Assembly (NCBI GenBank): GCA_902773195.1
Contig: CACYDL010000001.1
Location: 1 to 45,921, forward strand
Reading direction: 5' to 3'
Length of the DNA stretch: 45,921 nucleotides
Source: an uncultured Lachnospiraceae bacterium
Lineage (GTDB): Bacteria > Bacillota_A > Clostridia > Lachnospirales > Lachnospiraceae
Shown here: positions 38,869 through 45,921 of the stretch, in pieces
Position numbering within the stretch: position 1 is the first letter of the stretch
How the letters are laid out: each line of letters starts with the position of its first letter
Notes under the pieces: generated by a model
The model's database searches: none
What the model saw: only the letters and a program-made list of their open reading frames with translations
What the model was told of the DNA's origin: nothing
Program-made: the position numbers and the translations under genes

Positions 38869-41223
38869 TCACCTCAATCCGAACAGCATGCCCAGCAGAC
38901 GTATGAGCAGGGCGCCCGCCCAGCCCAGGACGCACTGCCAGATCACCAGGGTCACCGCCCAGCGGGAACCCAGCTCCCTTTTGACAGACGCGATCGCCGC
39001 CACGCAGGGCGTGTAGAGGAGGCTGAAGACCAGCATGGAGAGAGCCGAGAGCGTACTCAGCACGGCCGCCACCCCGCTCTCGCCGCCAAACAGCACCCGC
39101 ATCACCGAGACCACGCTCTCCTTGGCCATGAAGCCGCTGATGAGAGAGGTGACGATGCGCCAGTCGCCCAGTCCGACGGGCCGGAACAGCGGAACCAGAA
39201 GGCCCGAAATCACCGCCAGGATACTGTTGTGGGAATCCTGCACCATATTAAAGTGCAGGTCAAAGCTCTGCAGGAACCAGACGACGATGGTGGCGATGAG
39301 GATCACCGAGAAGGCCCTCTGCAGAAAGTCCTTGGCCTTCTCCCACAGCAGCTGAAGCACGTTTCTGGGGCTCGGCAGCCGGTAGTTCGGCAGCTCCATC
39401 ACGAAGGGGACGGCGTCGCCCTTGAACATGGTGTTCTTGTACAGAAAAGCCACGAGAATTCCCGTCAGGATTCCGACCAGATAGACCCCCGTCATCACCG
39501 CCCACCCGATGTTCGGGAAGAAGGCGCTGATAAAGAAGGAATAGATCGGCAGCTTGGCGGTGCAGCTCATAAAGGGCGTCAGCAGAATCGTCATCCGCCG
39601 GTCGCGTTCGCTGGGCAGCGTGCGGGTGGACATGACGGCGGGGACGGTGCAGCCGAAGCCGATGAGCATCGGGACGATACTTCTCCCCGACAGGCCGATC
39701 CGCCGCAGAAGCTTGTCCATGAAGAAAGCCACACGGGCGATATAGCCGCTGTCCTCCAGCAGCGACAGGAAGAAGAACATGGTCACGATGATGGGCAGAA
39801 AGCTCAGCACGCTGCCCACGCCCTCGAAGATCCCGTTGATGATGAGCCCGTGTACCGCGGTGTTCACATTGGCGGCGGTCAGGGCGGCGTCCGTCGCCTC
39901 GGTGAGCCTCCCGATCCCCGCGGCCAGGAGGTTCTGCAGCCGCGCGCCGATCACGGAGAAGGTCAGATAGAACACCAGCGCCATGATGCCGATGAAGAAC
40001 GGGATGGCGGTGTACTTTCCGGTCAGGACGCGGTCGATCTTCTGACTCCTTATATGCTCCCGGGTCTCCCCCGGCTTCGTGACGCACTCGCTGCATACCT
40101 TCTCGATAAACGCGAACCGCATGTCGGCGATGGCCGCGCTTTTGTCCAGGCCGCGCTCCTTCTCCATCTGAAGCACGATGTGGCCCAGAAGATCCTTCTC
40201 GTTCTGATCGAGCCCGAGCTGGTTCAGGATCAGCTCGTCGCCCTCGATCAGCTTGGAGGCGGCGAAGCGCACCGGGATGCCCGCCTGCTCCGCGTGGTCC
40301 TCGATCAGATGGGTCACCGCGTGCAGACATCGGTGAACGGCTCCCCCGTTGTCGCTCGCGTCGCAGAAATCCTGGCGGCGCGGCTTTTCCTGATATTTCG
40401 CGATATGCACGGCGTGCCGGACCAGCTCGTCGATGCCCTGGTTTTTAGCCGCGGAGATGGGCACCACGGGTACGCCGAGCATGTTCTCCATCCGGTTGAC
40501 GTCGATGGTGCCTCCGTTTCCCGTCACCTCGTCCATCATGTTCAGGGCGACCACCATGGGAATGCCCATCTCCAGCAGCTGCATGGTCAGATAGAGGTTG
40601 CGCTCGATATTGGTCGCGTCCAGGATATTGATGATCGCGCGCGGCTTCTCGTTGAGGACGAAATTGCGGGACACCAGCTCCTCGCTGGAGTAGGGGGACA
40701 TCGAGTAGATGCCCGGCAGGTCGGTGATGGAGGTGCCGGCCTGGCCCCGGATCGCGCCGTCCTTCCGGTCCACCGTGACGCCGGGGAAATTCCCGACGTG
40801 CTGGCTGGCCCCGGTGAGCTGGTTGAAGAGCGTCGTCTTGCCGCAGTTCTGGCTGCCCACCAGCGCGAAGGTCAGCACCGTGCCCTCCGGCAGCGGCTCG
40901 CCTGTGCCCTTGGGGTGGAATTTGCCCTCCTCGCCGAGACCGGGGTGCGCCGCGCGCCCGTGCGCCGGGCGCGGCTGGTGTCGGTCGGCGACGGGCTCGG
41001 CCAGAGGCTCGATCTCGATCTTTTCCGCGTCGGCCAGGCGCAGCGTCAGCTCGTAGCCGTGCAGCCGCAGCTCCATCGGGTCGCCCATCGGCGCGAGCTT
41101 GATCATGGTCGCCTCCGCCCCGGGGATGACGCCCATATCCAGAAAATGCTGCCGCAGCGCGCCCTCGCCGCCGACGGCAACGATCCGGGCGGAGCCGCCC
41201 GGCTTCAGTTCGTTGAGTTTCAT
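38869..41223 (-). CDS. feoB: FeoA-FeoB fusion ferrous iron transporter
   Basis: A 784-residue fusion for Fe(II) uptake. Residues 1-73 form a FeoA SH3-like domain (MKLNELKPGGSARIVAVGG). A Pro/His/Gly linker (about 75-110) joins it to FeoB. The G domain has G1 VGSQNCGKTTLFN (122-134), switch region GNFPGVTVDRKDG, G3 DLPGIYSMSPYS and G4 ALNMMDE. A cytoplasmic helical domain and about eight membrane segments follow, with the Gate motifs PIIVTMFFFLSLLEDSGY and GFGCTVPAVMSTR. G1 carries SQN where most FeoB have xPN. Fusions of this kind are known in Clostridia and Bacteroidetes. Confidence 0.95.
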   Translation of the reverse strand: MKLNELKPGGSARIVAVGGEGALRQHFLDMGVIPGAEATMIKLAPMGDPMELRLHGYELTLRLADAEKIEIEPLAEPVADRHQPRPAHGRAAHPGLGEEGKFHPKGTGEPLPEGTVLTFALVGSQNCGKTTLFNQLTGASQHVGNFPGVTVDRKDGAIRGQAGTSITDLPGIYSMSPYSSEELVSRNFVLNEKPRAIINILDATNIERNLYLTMQLLEMGIPMVVALNMMDEVTGNGGTIDVNRMENMLGVPVVPISAAKNQGIDELVRHAVHIAKYQEKPRRQDFCDASDNGGAVHRCLHAVTHLIEDHAEQAGIPVRFAASKLIEGDELILNQLGLDQNEKDLLGHIVLQMEKERGLDKSAAIADMRFAFIEKVCSECVTKPGETREHIRSQKIDRVLTGKYTAIPFFIGIMALVFYLTFSVIGARLQNLLAAGIGRLTEATDAALTAANVNTAVHGLIINGIFEGVGSVLSFLPIIVTMFFFLSLLEDSGYIARVAFFMDKLLRRIGLSGRSIVPMLIGFGCTVPAVMSTRTLPSERDRRMTILLTPFMSCTAKLPIYSFFISAFFPNIGWAVMTGVYLVGILTGILVAFLYKNTMFKGDAVPFVMELPNYRLPSPRNVLQLLWEKAKDFLQRAFSVILIATIVVWFLQSFDLHFNMVQDSHNSILAVISGLLVPLFRPVGLGDWRIVTSLISGFMAKESVVSVMRVLFGGESGVAAVLSTLSALSMLVFSLLYTPCVAAIASVKRELGSRWAVTLVIWQCVLGWAGALLIRLLGMLFGLR

Positions 41224-41334
41224 GCTGTCTCTCTCTCCGGCGGCCGGGCCGCCAACTCTCTTCTCTCGGGGTCCATCTTACCACATCGGTGAGGAAAAGA
41301 AAACAGGCGCCGCGCAGAAAAAAGCGACAGGATG

Positions 41335-41383
41335 CAGAACTCTCCGGCGGATCCGGAAAAACCGGATCCGCCGGAGAGTTCTG
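41335..41383. terminator. Perfect 22-bp inverted repeat, probable bidirectional terminator
   Basis: Arms 41335-41356 and 41362-41383 are exact reverse complements (22 bp) with loop AAAAA. T runs follow about 10 nt away on each strand rather than directly at the stem. It separates the helical protein gene from feoAB. The unbroken stem is longer than ordinary terminators. Confidence 0.6.
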
Positions 41384-41410
41384 TCTGTTCCGTTTTTTCG
41401 CCGGGCTGCG

Positions 41411-41845
41411 TCACAGAAAGCCGCGCAGATCGACGGCGAGCTGCGACTCGAGGGCGATCAGCCGCTTGGCGACGTCCTTGGCCTCTTCGCTGGCCGCCTG
41501 ATACTGATTGAGATACCGGCTCAGCGATTTGACGCCCATGTTGCAGCCGTCCGTCATCAGCTCCGCGATGGTCTGATCGGAATCGTGCACGGTCAGCTCC
41601 AGCTTCGTTTTCATCTCGGCCATCTTTTTGCCGACGGGGCTCGGCTCCTTCCCCTCGTCGCCGCAGCGGTCCAGCAGCGCCTGAATCTCGCCGTCGAGCC
41701 GGTCGTGCTCCCGTCTGCAGTCGGACAGAAGCTGCTGCAGCTTCCCGGCATGCGCATAGCGAAGCACGTCGTGGAGCGAGGACGCGCCCATCTTCACGCC
41801 CGCGTCGCACTCCCGCAGGAGCTTGACGGTATCCTGTTCGATCAT
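41411..41845 (-). CDS. Helical-bundle cytoplasmic protein of unknown function
   Basis: A 144-residue protein starting MIEQDTVKLLRECDAGVKMG and predicted almost fully helical. It contains ALRYAHAGKLQQLL-like helices and HDSDQTIAELMTDGCNMGVKSLSRYLNQY. The pattern resembles ferritin-like or four-helix-bundle proteins of the PA2169/DUF2383 type, but I see no clear metal-ligand set. It stands alone before feoAB. Confidence 0.7.
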   Translation of the reverse strand: MIEQDTVKLLRECDAGVKMGASSLHDVLRYAHAGKLQQLLSDCRREHDRLDGEIQALLDRCGDEGKEPSPVGKKMAEMKTKLELTVHDSDQTIAELMTDGCNMGVKSLSRYLNQYQAASEEAKDVAKRLIALESQLAVDLRGFL

Positions 41846-41896
41846 ATGGTTCCCATCCTTTTCGTTTTGGGAACAGTATGCGCGTTTTGCGCCGTT

Positions 41897-43126
41897 TTAT
41901 TCGTCGGTTTTCAGATCGTCGAACATCGCCTTGACGGACGGGGCGTTTTTCGTGAGCTTCTTGATGGAGAGATCCTCGGCCTTGTTGTTGGCGAGCCGCA
42001 GATTGTTCTCGGACGAGAGCAGGGCCTCTTTGGTCTTCTGCAGGTGCTGGATCGTCTTGTCGATCTCTTCGATCGCGGTGCTGAATTTTTCGCTGGCAAG
42101 GCGATAGTTCCGCGCAAAGCCGGTCTTGAACTCCTGCATGTTCTCCTCAAAGTGCAGCAGGTCCAGCTGCTGATTCTTGACGACCTGCAGCTCGCGCTGA
42201 TACTGCAGCGAATTGAGCGCGGCGTTTCTCAGCAGCGTGATGATCGGGATGAAAAACTGCGGCCGGATGACGTACATCTTCGGATAGCGGTACGACACGT
42301 CCACGATCCCGTTGTTGTACAGCTCGCTGTCCATCTCGAGCAGCGACACCAGAACGGCGTACTCGCAGCCCTTCTCCCGCCGGTCCTTGTCCAGCTCCTT
42401 GAAAAAGTCCTCGTTCTTGTGCTTGGTGGCCGTCTCGTCCATCTCGTTTTTCATCTCGAACATGATGGAGATGAACGCGGTCCCGTCCTCCGAGGACTCC
42501 CGGAAGATGAAATCGCCCTTGCTGCCGGTGCGCGCGTCGTTGTCCTTTTCAAAGTAGGCGTTCGGGAAGGCGGCCATGCGAATGGAATCGAACTGCGTCC
42601 GGCAGTGCTGCTCCAGGCTCTCGCCGACCATCTTGGTGGACTGGCGGGCCTTGAAATCCTTGTAGTAGTCGATCTGCTCGTCCTTGAGCCTGAGCTTCTC
42701 CTCGTACTGCTGCCGGAGCGCGGTCTCCTTCAGCTTCCCCTCGTTCTCCGCGCTCGCGATCCGGCCCTCCAGCTCCGTGATGCGGTTGAGCTTCTCCGAA
42801 AGCTCCTTCTCCTTCGCCTGAAGCGCCTCCGAGACGGCCAGCTTCCGCGCGGTCCCGGCGTTGTCGAGCTGCGCCTTCAGCCGCTCGATCTCCCGGTCCT
42901 TTTCGGCCAGGGCGCTCTTCTTGTTTGCCTCGAGCTCGCTCTGCCGGCGCTCCTGCTCCATCCGGGCGATGGTGCGGTCGTTCTCGCGGGCGCGGTCCAT
43001 CTCCTGCTCCCGGCGCGCCAGCTCCTTTTCAAATTCCCGGTCTCTCACCTGCCGGACGATCTGGTCGTAGCCGGATTCGTCGACCTGAAACACCTTTCCG
43101 CAATGCGGACATTTGATCTCCTGCAT
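41897..43126 (-). CDS. DUF2130 family protein
   Basis: A 409-residue cytoplasmic protein. It opens with a zinc-ribbon-like MQEIKCPHCGKVFQVDESGY. A long charged coiled coil follows (about 30-190), then the conserved DUF2130 C-terminal part with GESLEQHCRTQFDSIRMAAF, KGDFIFRE, ISIMFEMKNE and KMYVIRPQFFIPII. That part has a restriction-endonuclease-like look (D...E.K pattern in GDFIF/EMKNE). The function is not established. The ATG at 43126 has only a weak SD. Promoter at 43194-43222. Confidence 0.88.
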   Translation of the reverse strand: MQEIKCPHCGKVFQVDESGYDQIVRQVRDREFEKELARREQEMDRARENDRTIARMEQERRQSELEANKKSALAEKDREIERLKAQLDNAGTARKLAVSEALQAKEKELSEKLNRITELEGRIASAENEGKLKETALRQQYEEKLRLKDEQIDYYKDFKARQSTKMVGESLEQHCRTQFDSIRMAAFPNAYFEKDNDARTGSKGDFIFRESSEDGTAFISIMFEMKNEMDETATKHKNEDFFKELDKDRREKGCEYAVLVSLLEMDSELYNNGIVDVSYRYPKMYVIRPQFFIPIITLLRNAALNSLQYQRELQVVKNQQLDLLHFEENMQEFKTGFARNYRLASEKFSTAIEEIDKTIQHLQKTKEALLSSENNLRLANNKAEDLSIKKLTKNAPSVKAMFDDLKTDE

Positions 43127-43193
43127 ACCTGTCCCTCGCCCTTCCGCTCCCTCGCGCGCCCGCAGGGGCGGCGCCGGAGCTGTCGATAAAGGT

Positions 43194-43222
43194 ATTGTAC
43201 CATCCTTCGGCCGCGGTGTAAA
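43194..43222 (-). promoter_or_regulatory. Predicted sigma-A promoter of the DUF2130 gene
   Basis: On minus, -35 TTTACA (43217-43222), a 17-nt spacer and -10 TACAAT (43194-43199). Confidence 0.6.
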
Positions 43223-43284
43223 GAAGCCGCGGCGCGCGGACAAGCGCAGCCTCTGCCGGAGAAGAGAATTTGTGCCGGATTGTC

Positions 43285-43313
43285 TTGAAACCCCGCGTCC
43301 GCTCTGCTACAAT
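43285..43313 (+). promoter_or_regulatory. Predicted sigma-A promoter of the YhhN-family gene
   Basis: On plus, -35 TTGAAA (43285-43290), a 17-nt spacer and -10 TACAAT (43308-43313), 75 nt before the start codon. Confidence 0.6.
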
Positions 43314-43387
43314 GAAGCCGGAGGCAGGCTCCTGCTTCCGGAAGGACGAGGCGAGAAGGACCCTTTTTCCGACAAGGAGGTCGTGAC

Positions 43388-44101
43388 ATGCTGTATCCAC
43401 TGTTGCTCGTGTGCGGCGCGGCGCTGCTGTTCGTATATGTCCGGGAGAAGATCCGGGCGTATTCCTTCAAGGCCGTGCTGCTCAAATCCCTCGTCTCGGC
43501 GCTGTTCGTCGCCGTCGCCGTGTACGGGGCCTGGCGCTCCGCCTCAAAGGGGAGCGTCAGTCTGCTTGCCCCCTTCGTGGTGCTGGGGCTGCTCTTCGGC
43601 CTGCTCGGCGATATCTGGCTGGATCTCAAATATGTCTTCCCCGAAAAGGACGTGCCCTTCACCTACGCGGGCTTCGGCGTGTTCGCCGTCGGCCACGTCC
43701 TGTTCATCCTCGGTATGCTTCTGACCTATTATCCCGCCGGAAAGCCGCTGGCCGTGCTCGTGCCGGTCCTGCTCGCCCTGGCGCTGAGCGGCGGCAACGC
43801 GCTGATGGAAAAGCCGATGAAGCTCAGCTACGGACGGTTTAAGCCCGTCGTGATCGCCTACGGCGCGATCCTCTTCGCCATGGTGCTGATCGCGGGCAGC
43901 CTTGCGTTGTGCTGCGGATGGAAAGAAACGCCGCTGAACCTGCTCTTTGTCGGCGGGGTGTTCTTTGCCCTTTCCGATCTGATCCTCAGCGGCACCTACT
44001 TCGGCGTCGGCAGGGAGCGGGCGATCGACCTTGTGCTCAACTATGCCACCTATTATCCCGCACAGTTTCTGATCGCCTCCGCGCTGGTGTTCGCGGCGTG
44101 A
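43388..44101 (+). CDS. YhhN/TMEM86-family membrane protein (lysoplasmalogenase-like)
   Basis: A 237-residue integral membrane protein with about eight hydrophobic segments. The family signatures are LLFGLLGDIWLDLKYV, GFGVFAVGHVLFILG and the C-terminal FALSDLILSGTYFG and YYPAQFLIA; the Asp/Gly residues there form the presumed active site. Animal TMEM86 members hydrolyse the vinyl-ether bond of lysoplasmalogens. Some clostridia make plasmalogens, so that activity is plausible but unproved. AAGGAGG precedes the ATG. Confidence 0.88.
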   Translation: MLYPLLLVCGAALLFVYVREKIRAYSFKAVLLKSLVSALFVAVAVYGAWRSASKGSVSLLAPFVVLGLLFGLLGDIWLDLKYVFPEKDVPFTYAGFGVFAVGHVLFILGMLLTYYPAGKPLAVLVPVLLALALSGGNALMEKPMKLSYGRFKPVVIAYGAILFAMVLIAGSLALCCGWKETPLNLLFVGGVFFALSDLILSGTYFGVGRERAIDLVLNYATYYPAQFLIASALVFAA

Positions 44102-44128
44102 CCTCCGCTCCGGCGGAAGAAAAAACAT

Positions 44129-44160
44129 AACGGGGAGGGAGCTCATGCTCCCTCCCCGTT
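44129..44160. terminator. Bidirectional intrinsic terminator
   Basis: A perfect 14-bp stem (44129-44142 with 44147-44160) with loop TCAT. The left flank is A-rich and the right flank begins TTTCG. It separates the convergent YhhN (plus) and histidine phosphatase (minus) genes. Confidence 0.8.
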
Positions 44161-44192
44161 TCGATCCCACGATGCGCTGTCGCGAAGAGGCG

Positions 44193-44924
44193 TCAGTCCA
44201 CGCGATCGCCGTTGCCGTAGACCTCGCAGAAGCGCGCGGAGAAGGATGGCTCCTGCCCGTGCGCGTACAGGTGCGAGACGTCGCCGACGGCGGCGGCGCG
44301 GAAGGACGCGACGCCCGGGCGGCGCTCCTCGGACCAGACCGTCGTCACGGAGCTCGGCGCCATGGCCAGTCCGTGCCAGAGCACCATGGGCGATACGTTC
44401 ATGAGCCTGCTCAGCAGCACACAGCTGACGCCGAAATGGCAGAAGAAGGCGAGCGTCTCGCTGCCGGGACGCTCGACGTGATAGCACAGCCCGTCGCGGA
44501 CGTAGCCGTGCGCGGCGAGCACCTGCTCGAAGGCCCCGATCACCCGGTCGTAGGCGCGCTTCAGCTCCGCCTCGGCGAAGACCGGGTGCTCGTGCCAGCG
44601 CTCCCGGTCGAGCAGGATGGGGTCGCGGCTCCAATCCTGCGGCAGCCAGTCCCAGGGGACCTCGCTCAGCGCGCCGCCGAGGTCGGGGCGGCGGACGCCG
44701 ACGGCAAATTCCCGCAGCCAGTCGCACGCCGTCGCGGTCCTGCCCGCTTTTTCCAGCGTCGGCCGCGCGGTGTCCCGGGCCCTGCCCATGGTGGAGACAT
44801 AGTATTCCGCGATCTCCATCGGCGCGATACGCCCGGCCAACAGCTCCGCCTCGCGCTTTCCCGTCGGAGTCAGCCCGTCGACGGCGTAATCCGGGTCGCC
44901 GTGCCGGATGAAAAGCAGTCTCAT
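44193..44924 (-). CDS. Histidine phosphatase family protein
   Basis: A 243-residue phosphoglycerate-mutase-like phosphatase. The catalytic motif is LLFIRHGDPDY near the N-terminus (His8), and the second catalytic His is in FFCHFGVSCVLLS. It is longer than the minimal CobC/phosphatase form, with an insert around DWSRDPILLDRERWHEHP. The substrate is not predictable. I start at ATG 44924; the open frame upstream crosses the promoter region and is rejected. It is transcribed away from an XRE regulator gene. Confidence 0.9.
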   Translation of the reverse strand: MRLLFIRHGDPDYAVDGLTPTGKREAELLAGRIAPMEIAEYYVSTMGRARDTARPTLEKAGRTATACDWLREFAVGVRRPDLGGALSEVPWDWLPQDWSRDPILLDRERWHEHPVFAEAELKRAYDRVIGAFEQVLAAHGYVRDGLCYHVERPGSETLAFFCHFGVSCVLLSRLMNVSPMVLWHGLAMAPSSVTTVWSEERRPGVASFRAAAVGDVSHLYAHGQEPSFSARFCEVYGNGDRVD

Positions 44925-44959
44925 CTCTCTCGCTTCCTTTTCCGCTTGTTTTCGAGGAC

Positions 44960-44989
44960 AGTATACCACAAAGCGGCGGTATATGGCAA
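44960..44989 (-). promoter_or_regulatory. Predicted promoter of the histidine phosphatase
   Basis: On minus, -35 TTGCCA (44984-44989), 18-nt spacer and -10 TATACT (44960-44965). A dyad ATACC-N10-GGTAT spans the spacer and could be an operator. Confidence 0.5.
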
Positions 44990-45023
44990 AAGACATCTCT
45001 TCGGAGGCGTCTGTTTTTTTGCC

Positions 45024-45036
45024 CAACCGGCGGTTG
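45024..45036. promoter_or_regulatory. Palindrome CAACCG-G-CGGTTG between divergent genes
   Basis: A 6-bp inverted repeat with one central base lies between the divergent promoters of the phosphatase and XRE regulator genes, a typical place for an autoregulatory operator. Confidence 0.35.
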
Positions 45037-45058
45037 AACCGGGTCGAAGGACGCGTTG

Positions 45059-45087
45059 TTGCTTTCCCGGGGCGCGGTTGATACAAT
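45059..45087 (+). promoter_or_regulatory. Predicted sigma-A promoter of the XRE regulator
   Basis: On plus, -35 TTGCTT (45059-45064), a 17-nt spacer and -10 TACAAT (45082-45087), 37 nt before the start codon. Confidence 0.6.
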
Positions 45088-45124
45088 ACAAAGCGTCGGG
45101 AAGAAAGCAGAGGAGGAAAACGAC

Positions 45125-45921
45125 ATGGAACTTGGAGCAAAAATCAAACAGCTGCGCGCCCGCGCGGGACTGACGCAGGAGCAGCTGGCGGAACAGCTGG
45201 GGCTGAGCGCCCAGGCTGTGTCCAAATGGGAGACCGCGGCGGCCATGCCGGACATCCTGACGCTGCCGCTGCTGGCCGAGACCTTCGGCGTCAGCATCGA
45301 CGAGCTGTTCGATCTGACGACCGAGCAGCGCCTCAACCGGATCGAAAGCCGCATGGAGCTCGAGGAGGAGCTCGCGCCGGACGTTTTCCGTGAATATGAG
45401 GCCTTTTTGCAGGAGCAGCTCAAAAACGAGGCGGGCCGCACGCGCGCCCTCAGCCTGCTCGGGCACCTCTACCACCACCGCATGGAGGCAGACGCGCGCC
45501 GCGTGAGCGCCTATGCCCGCGAGTCGATCCGGCTCGCGCCGGAGAAAAAGGACTGCCAGTGGCTGCTCGACCGGGCGGAGGGCGCCGTCGTCTGGGACTG
45601 GAACGTCGCCAATCACGCCCGGACGATCGACTTTTACAAGGAGGTCGTCGCCTCGGACGAGGGGACACCGAAAACGCCGCTGCCCTATTACTACCTGATC
45701 GACAATCTGATCGCCGACCGGCGCACGGAGGAGGCCAAGGCGTATCTGGAGGAGCTGCGGAAGCTCCCGGCGCACAAGCCGATGCTGGCGCGGGCCTACG
45801 AGGCGCACATCGCGCTGGGGGAATTCGACGAGCGGCGGGCAGACGCGATCATCGAGCAGGCGCTGCGGGACTTTGCCCCGGAGAGCGGCATCCTCTTTGA
45901 GGCCGCGCAGTATTACGCACG
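45125..45921 (+). CDS. XRE-family transcriptional regulator (partial, runs off the window)
   Basis: At least 265 codons with no stop before the window end. Residues 1-65 are a helix-turn-helix of the XRE/Cro type (KIKQLRARAGLTQEQLAEQL, then LSAQAVSKWETAAAMPDI). After residue 75 the protein is helical, with a TPR-like pattern (RALSLLGHLYHHRMEADARR, YYYLIDNLIADRRTEEAKAY). Such proteins usually repress nearby genes or sense peptides. GGAGG precedes the ATG. It is divergent from the histidine phosphatase gene. Confidence 0.9.
   Translation, partial: MELGAKIKQLRARAGLTQEQLAEQLGLSAQAVSKWETAAAMPDILTLPLLAETFGVSIDELFDLTTEQRLNRIESRMELEEELAPDVFREYEAFLQEQLKNEAGRTRALSLLGHLYHHRMEADARRVSAYARESIRLAPEKKDCQWLLDRAEGAVVWDWNVANHARTIDFYKEVVASDEGTPKTPLPYYYLIDNLIADRRTEEAKAYLEELRKLPAHKPMLARAYEAHIALGEFDERRADAIIEQALRDFAPESGILFEAAQYYA

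Noticed and set aside
1..45921. tRNA, rRNA, insertion sequences or prophage
   Set aside because: No tRNA-like cloverleaf, rRNA sequence, transposase or phage gene was recognised in reading the gaps and genes, though a tRNA scan was not possible.

Overview
The window is a GC-rich (roughly 60% by eye) bacterial chromosome segment. Gene content and order point to a Gram-positive, anaerobic member of the Clostridia, most likely a Lachnospiraceae-type organism. The signs are the Firmicutes replication/translation block rpsF-ssb-rpsR / gdpP-rplI-dnaB, MutS2 with an INLLGKTVDEA-type Smr domain, YhaM, a class B sortase, DUF1846 and DUF2130 proteins, FeoA-FeoB, and canonical sigma-A promoters with 17-bp spacers. 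I see no rRNA, tRNA, CRISPR array, prophage or insertion sequence. The taxonomy is an inference from remembered family features, not from a search.

Layout. 0-6 kb: rlmD and yhaM (minus) diverge from mutS2 (plus); mutS2 converges on a tiny membrane peptide gene and an AIR-synthase-C-domain gene. 6-13 kb: glyA, dnaB, rplI and gdpP (c-di-AMP phosphodiesterase), then rpsR, ssb and rpsF, all on minus, with a clear internal promoter and a structured leader in front of gdpP. 13-17 kb: a sirtuin, a class B sortase, a PLP aminotransferase, and a divergent rRNA-type methyltransferase. 17-18.5 kb: an SH3 lipoprotein and a striking scar in which the first codons of a VTC-domain polyphosphate polymerase gene are joined to the last ~150 codons of a Cthe_2159-type carbohydrate-binding protein gene. 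18.6-22.4 kb: a short nonulosonic-acid cassette (NeuB-like synthase and a fused CMP-sugar synthetase/PseG-like hydrolase) behind nagB. 22.5-24.3 kb: a membrane-anchored cyclophilin, a spermidine-synthase-like protein and an AT-rich island that seems to launch a ~90-nt structured RNA. 24.3-30.6 kb: a same-strand run of K+ channel, repeat-bearing lipoprotein, small protein, acidic secreted protein, two-TM membrane protein and a divergent Hsp70/actin-fold ATPase with its own C-terminal membrane hairpin. This run is my best candidate for an undescribed system. 30.7-35.9 kb: galK, galE, an unusual BMP (PnrA-like) protein with a ParB-like N-terminal half and no signal peptide, and a metallophosphoesterase. 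36-41.3 kb: a DUF1846 protein, two small peptides, and an iron/metal operon (feoAB fusion, Cys-rich Feo-associated peptide, membrane-anchored HMA protein). 41.4-45.9 kb: a helical protein, a DUF2130 protein, a YhhN membrane protein, a histidine phosphatase, and a divergent XRE regulator that runs off the window end.

Recurring theme. Several 5' leaders on the minus strand (before yhaM, neuA-pseG, kch, the 83-aa gene and DUF1846) carry GC-rich tandem or hairpin repeats of different sequence. Several secreted or ribosomal proteins (S6 tail, SH3 lipoprotein, Kch-linked lipoprotein) carry in-frame tandem repeats. Most functional calls rest on motifs visible in the translations and on conserved order. 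Promoters, terminators and RNA structures were read by eye and are less certain.
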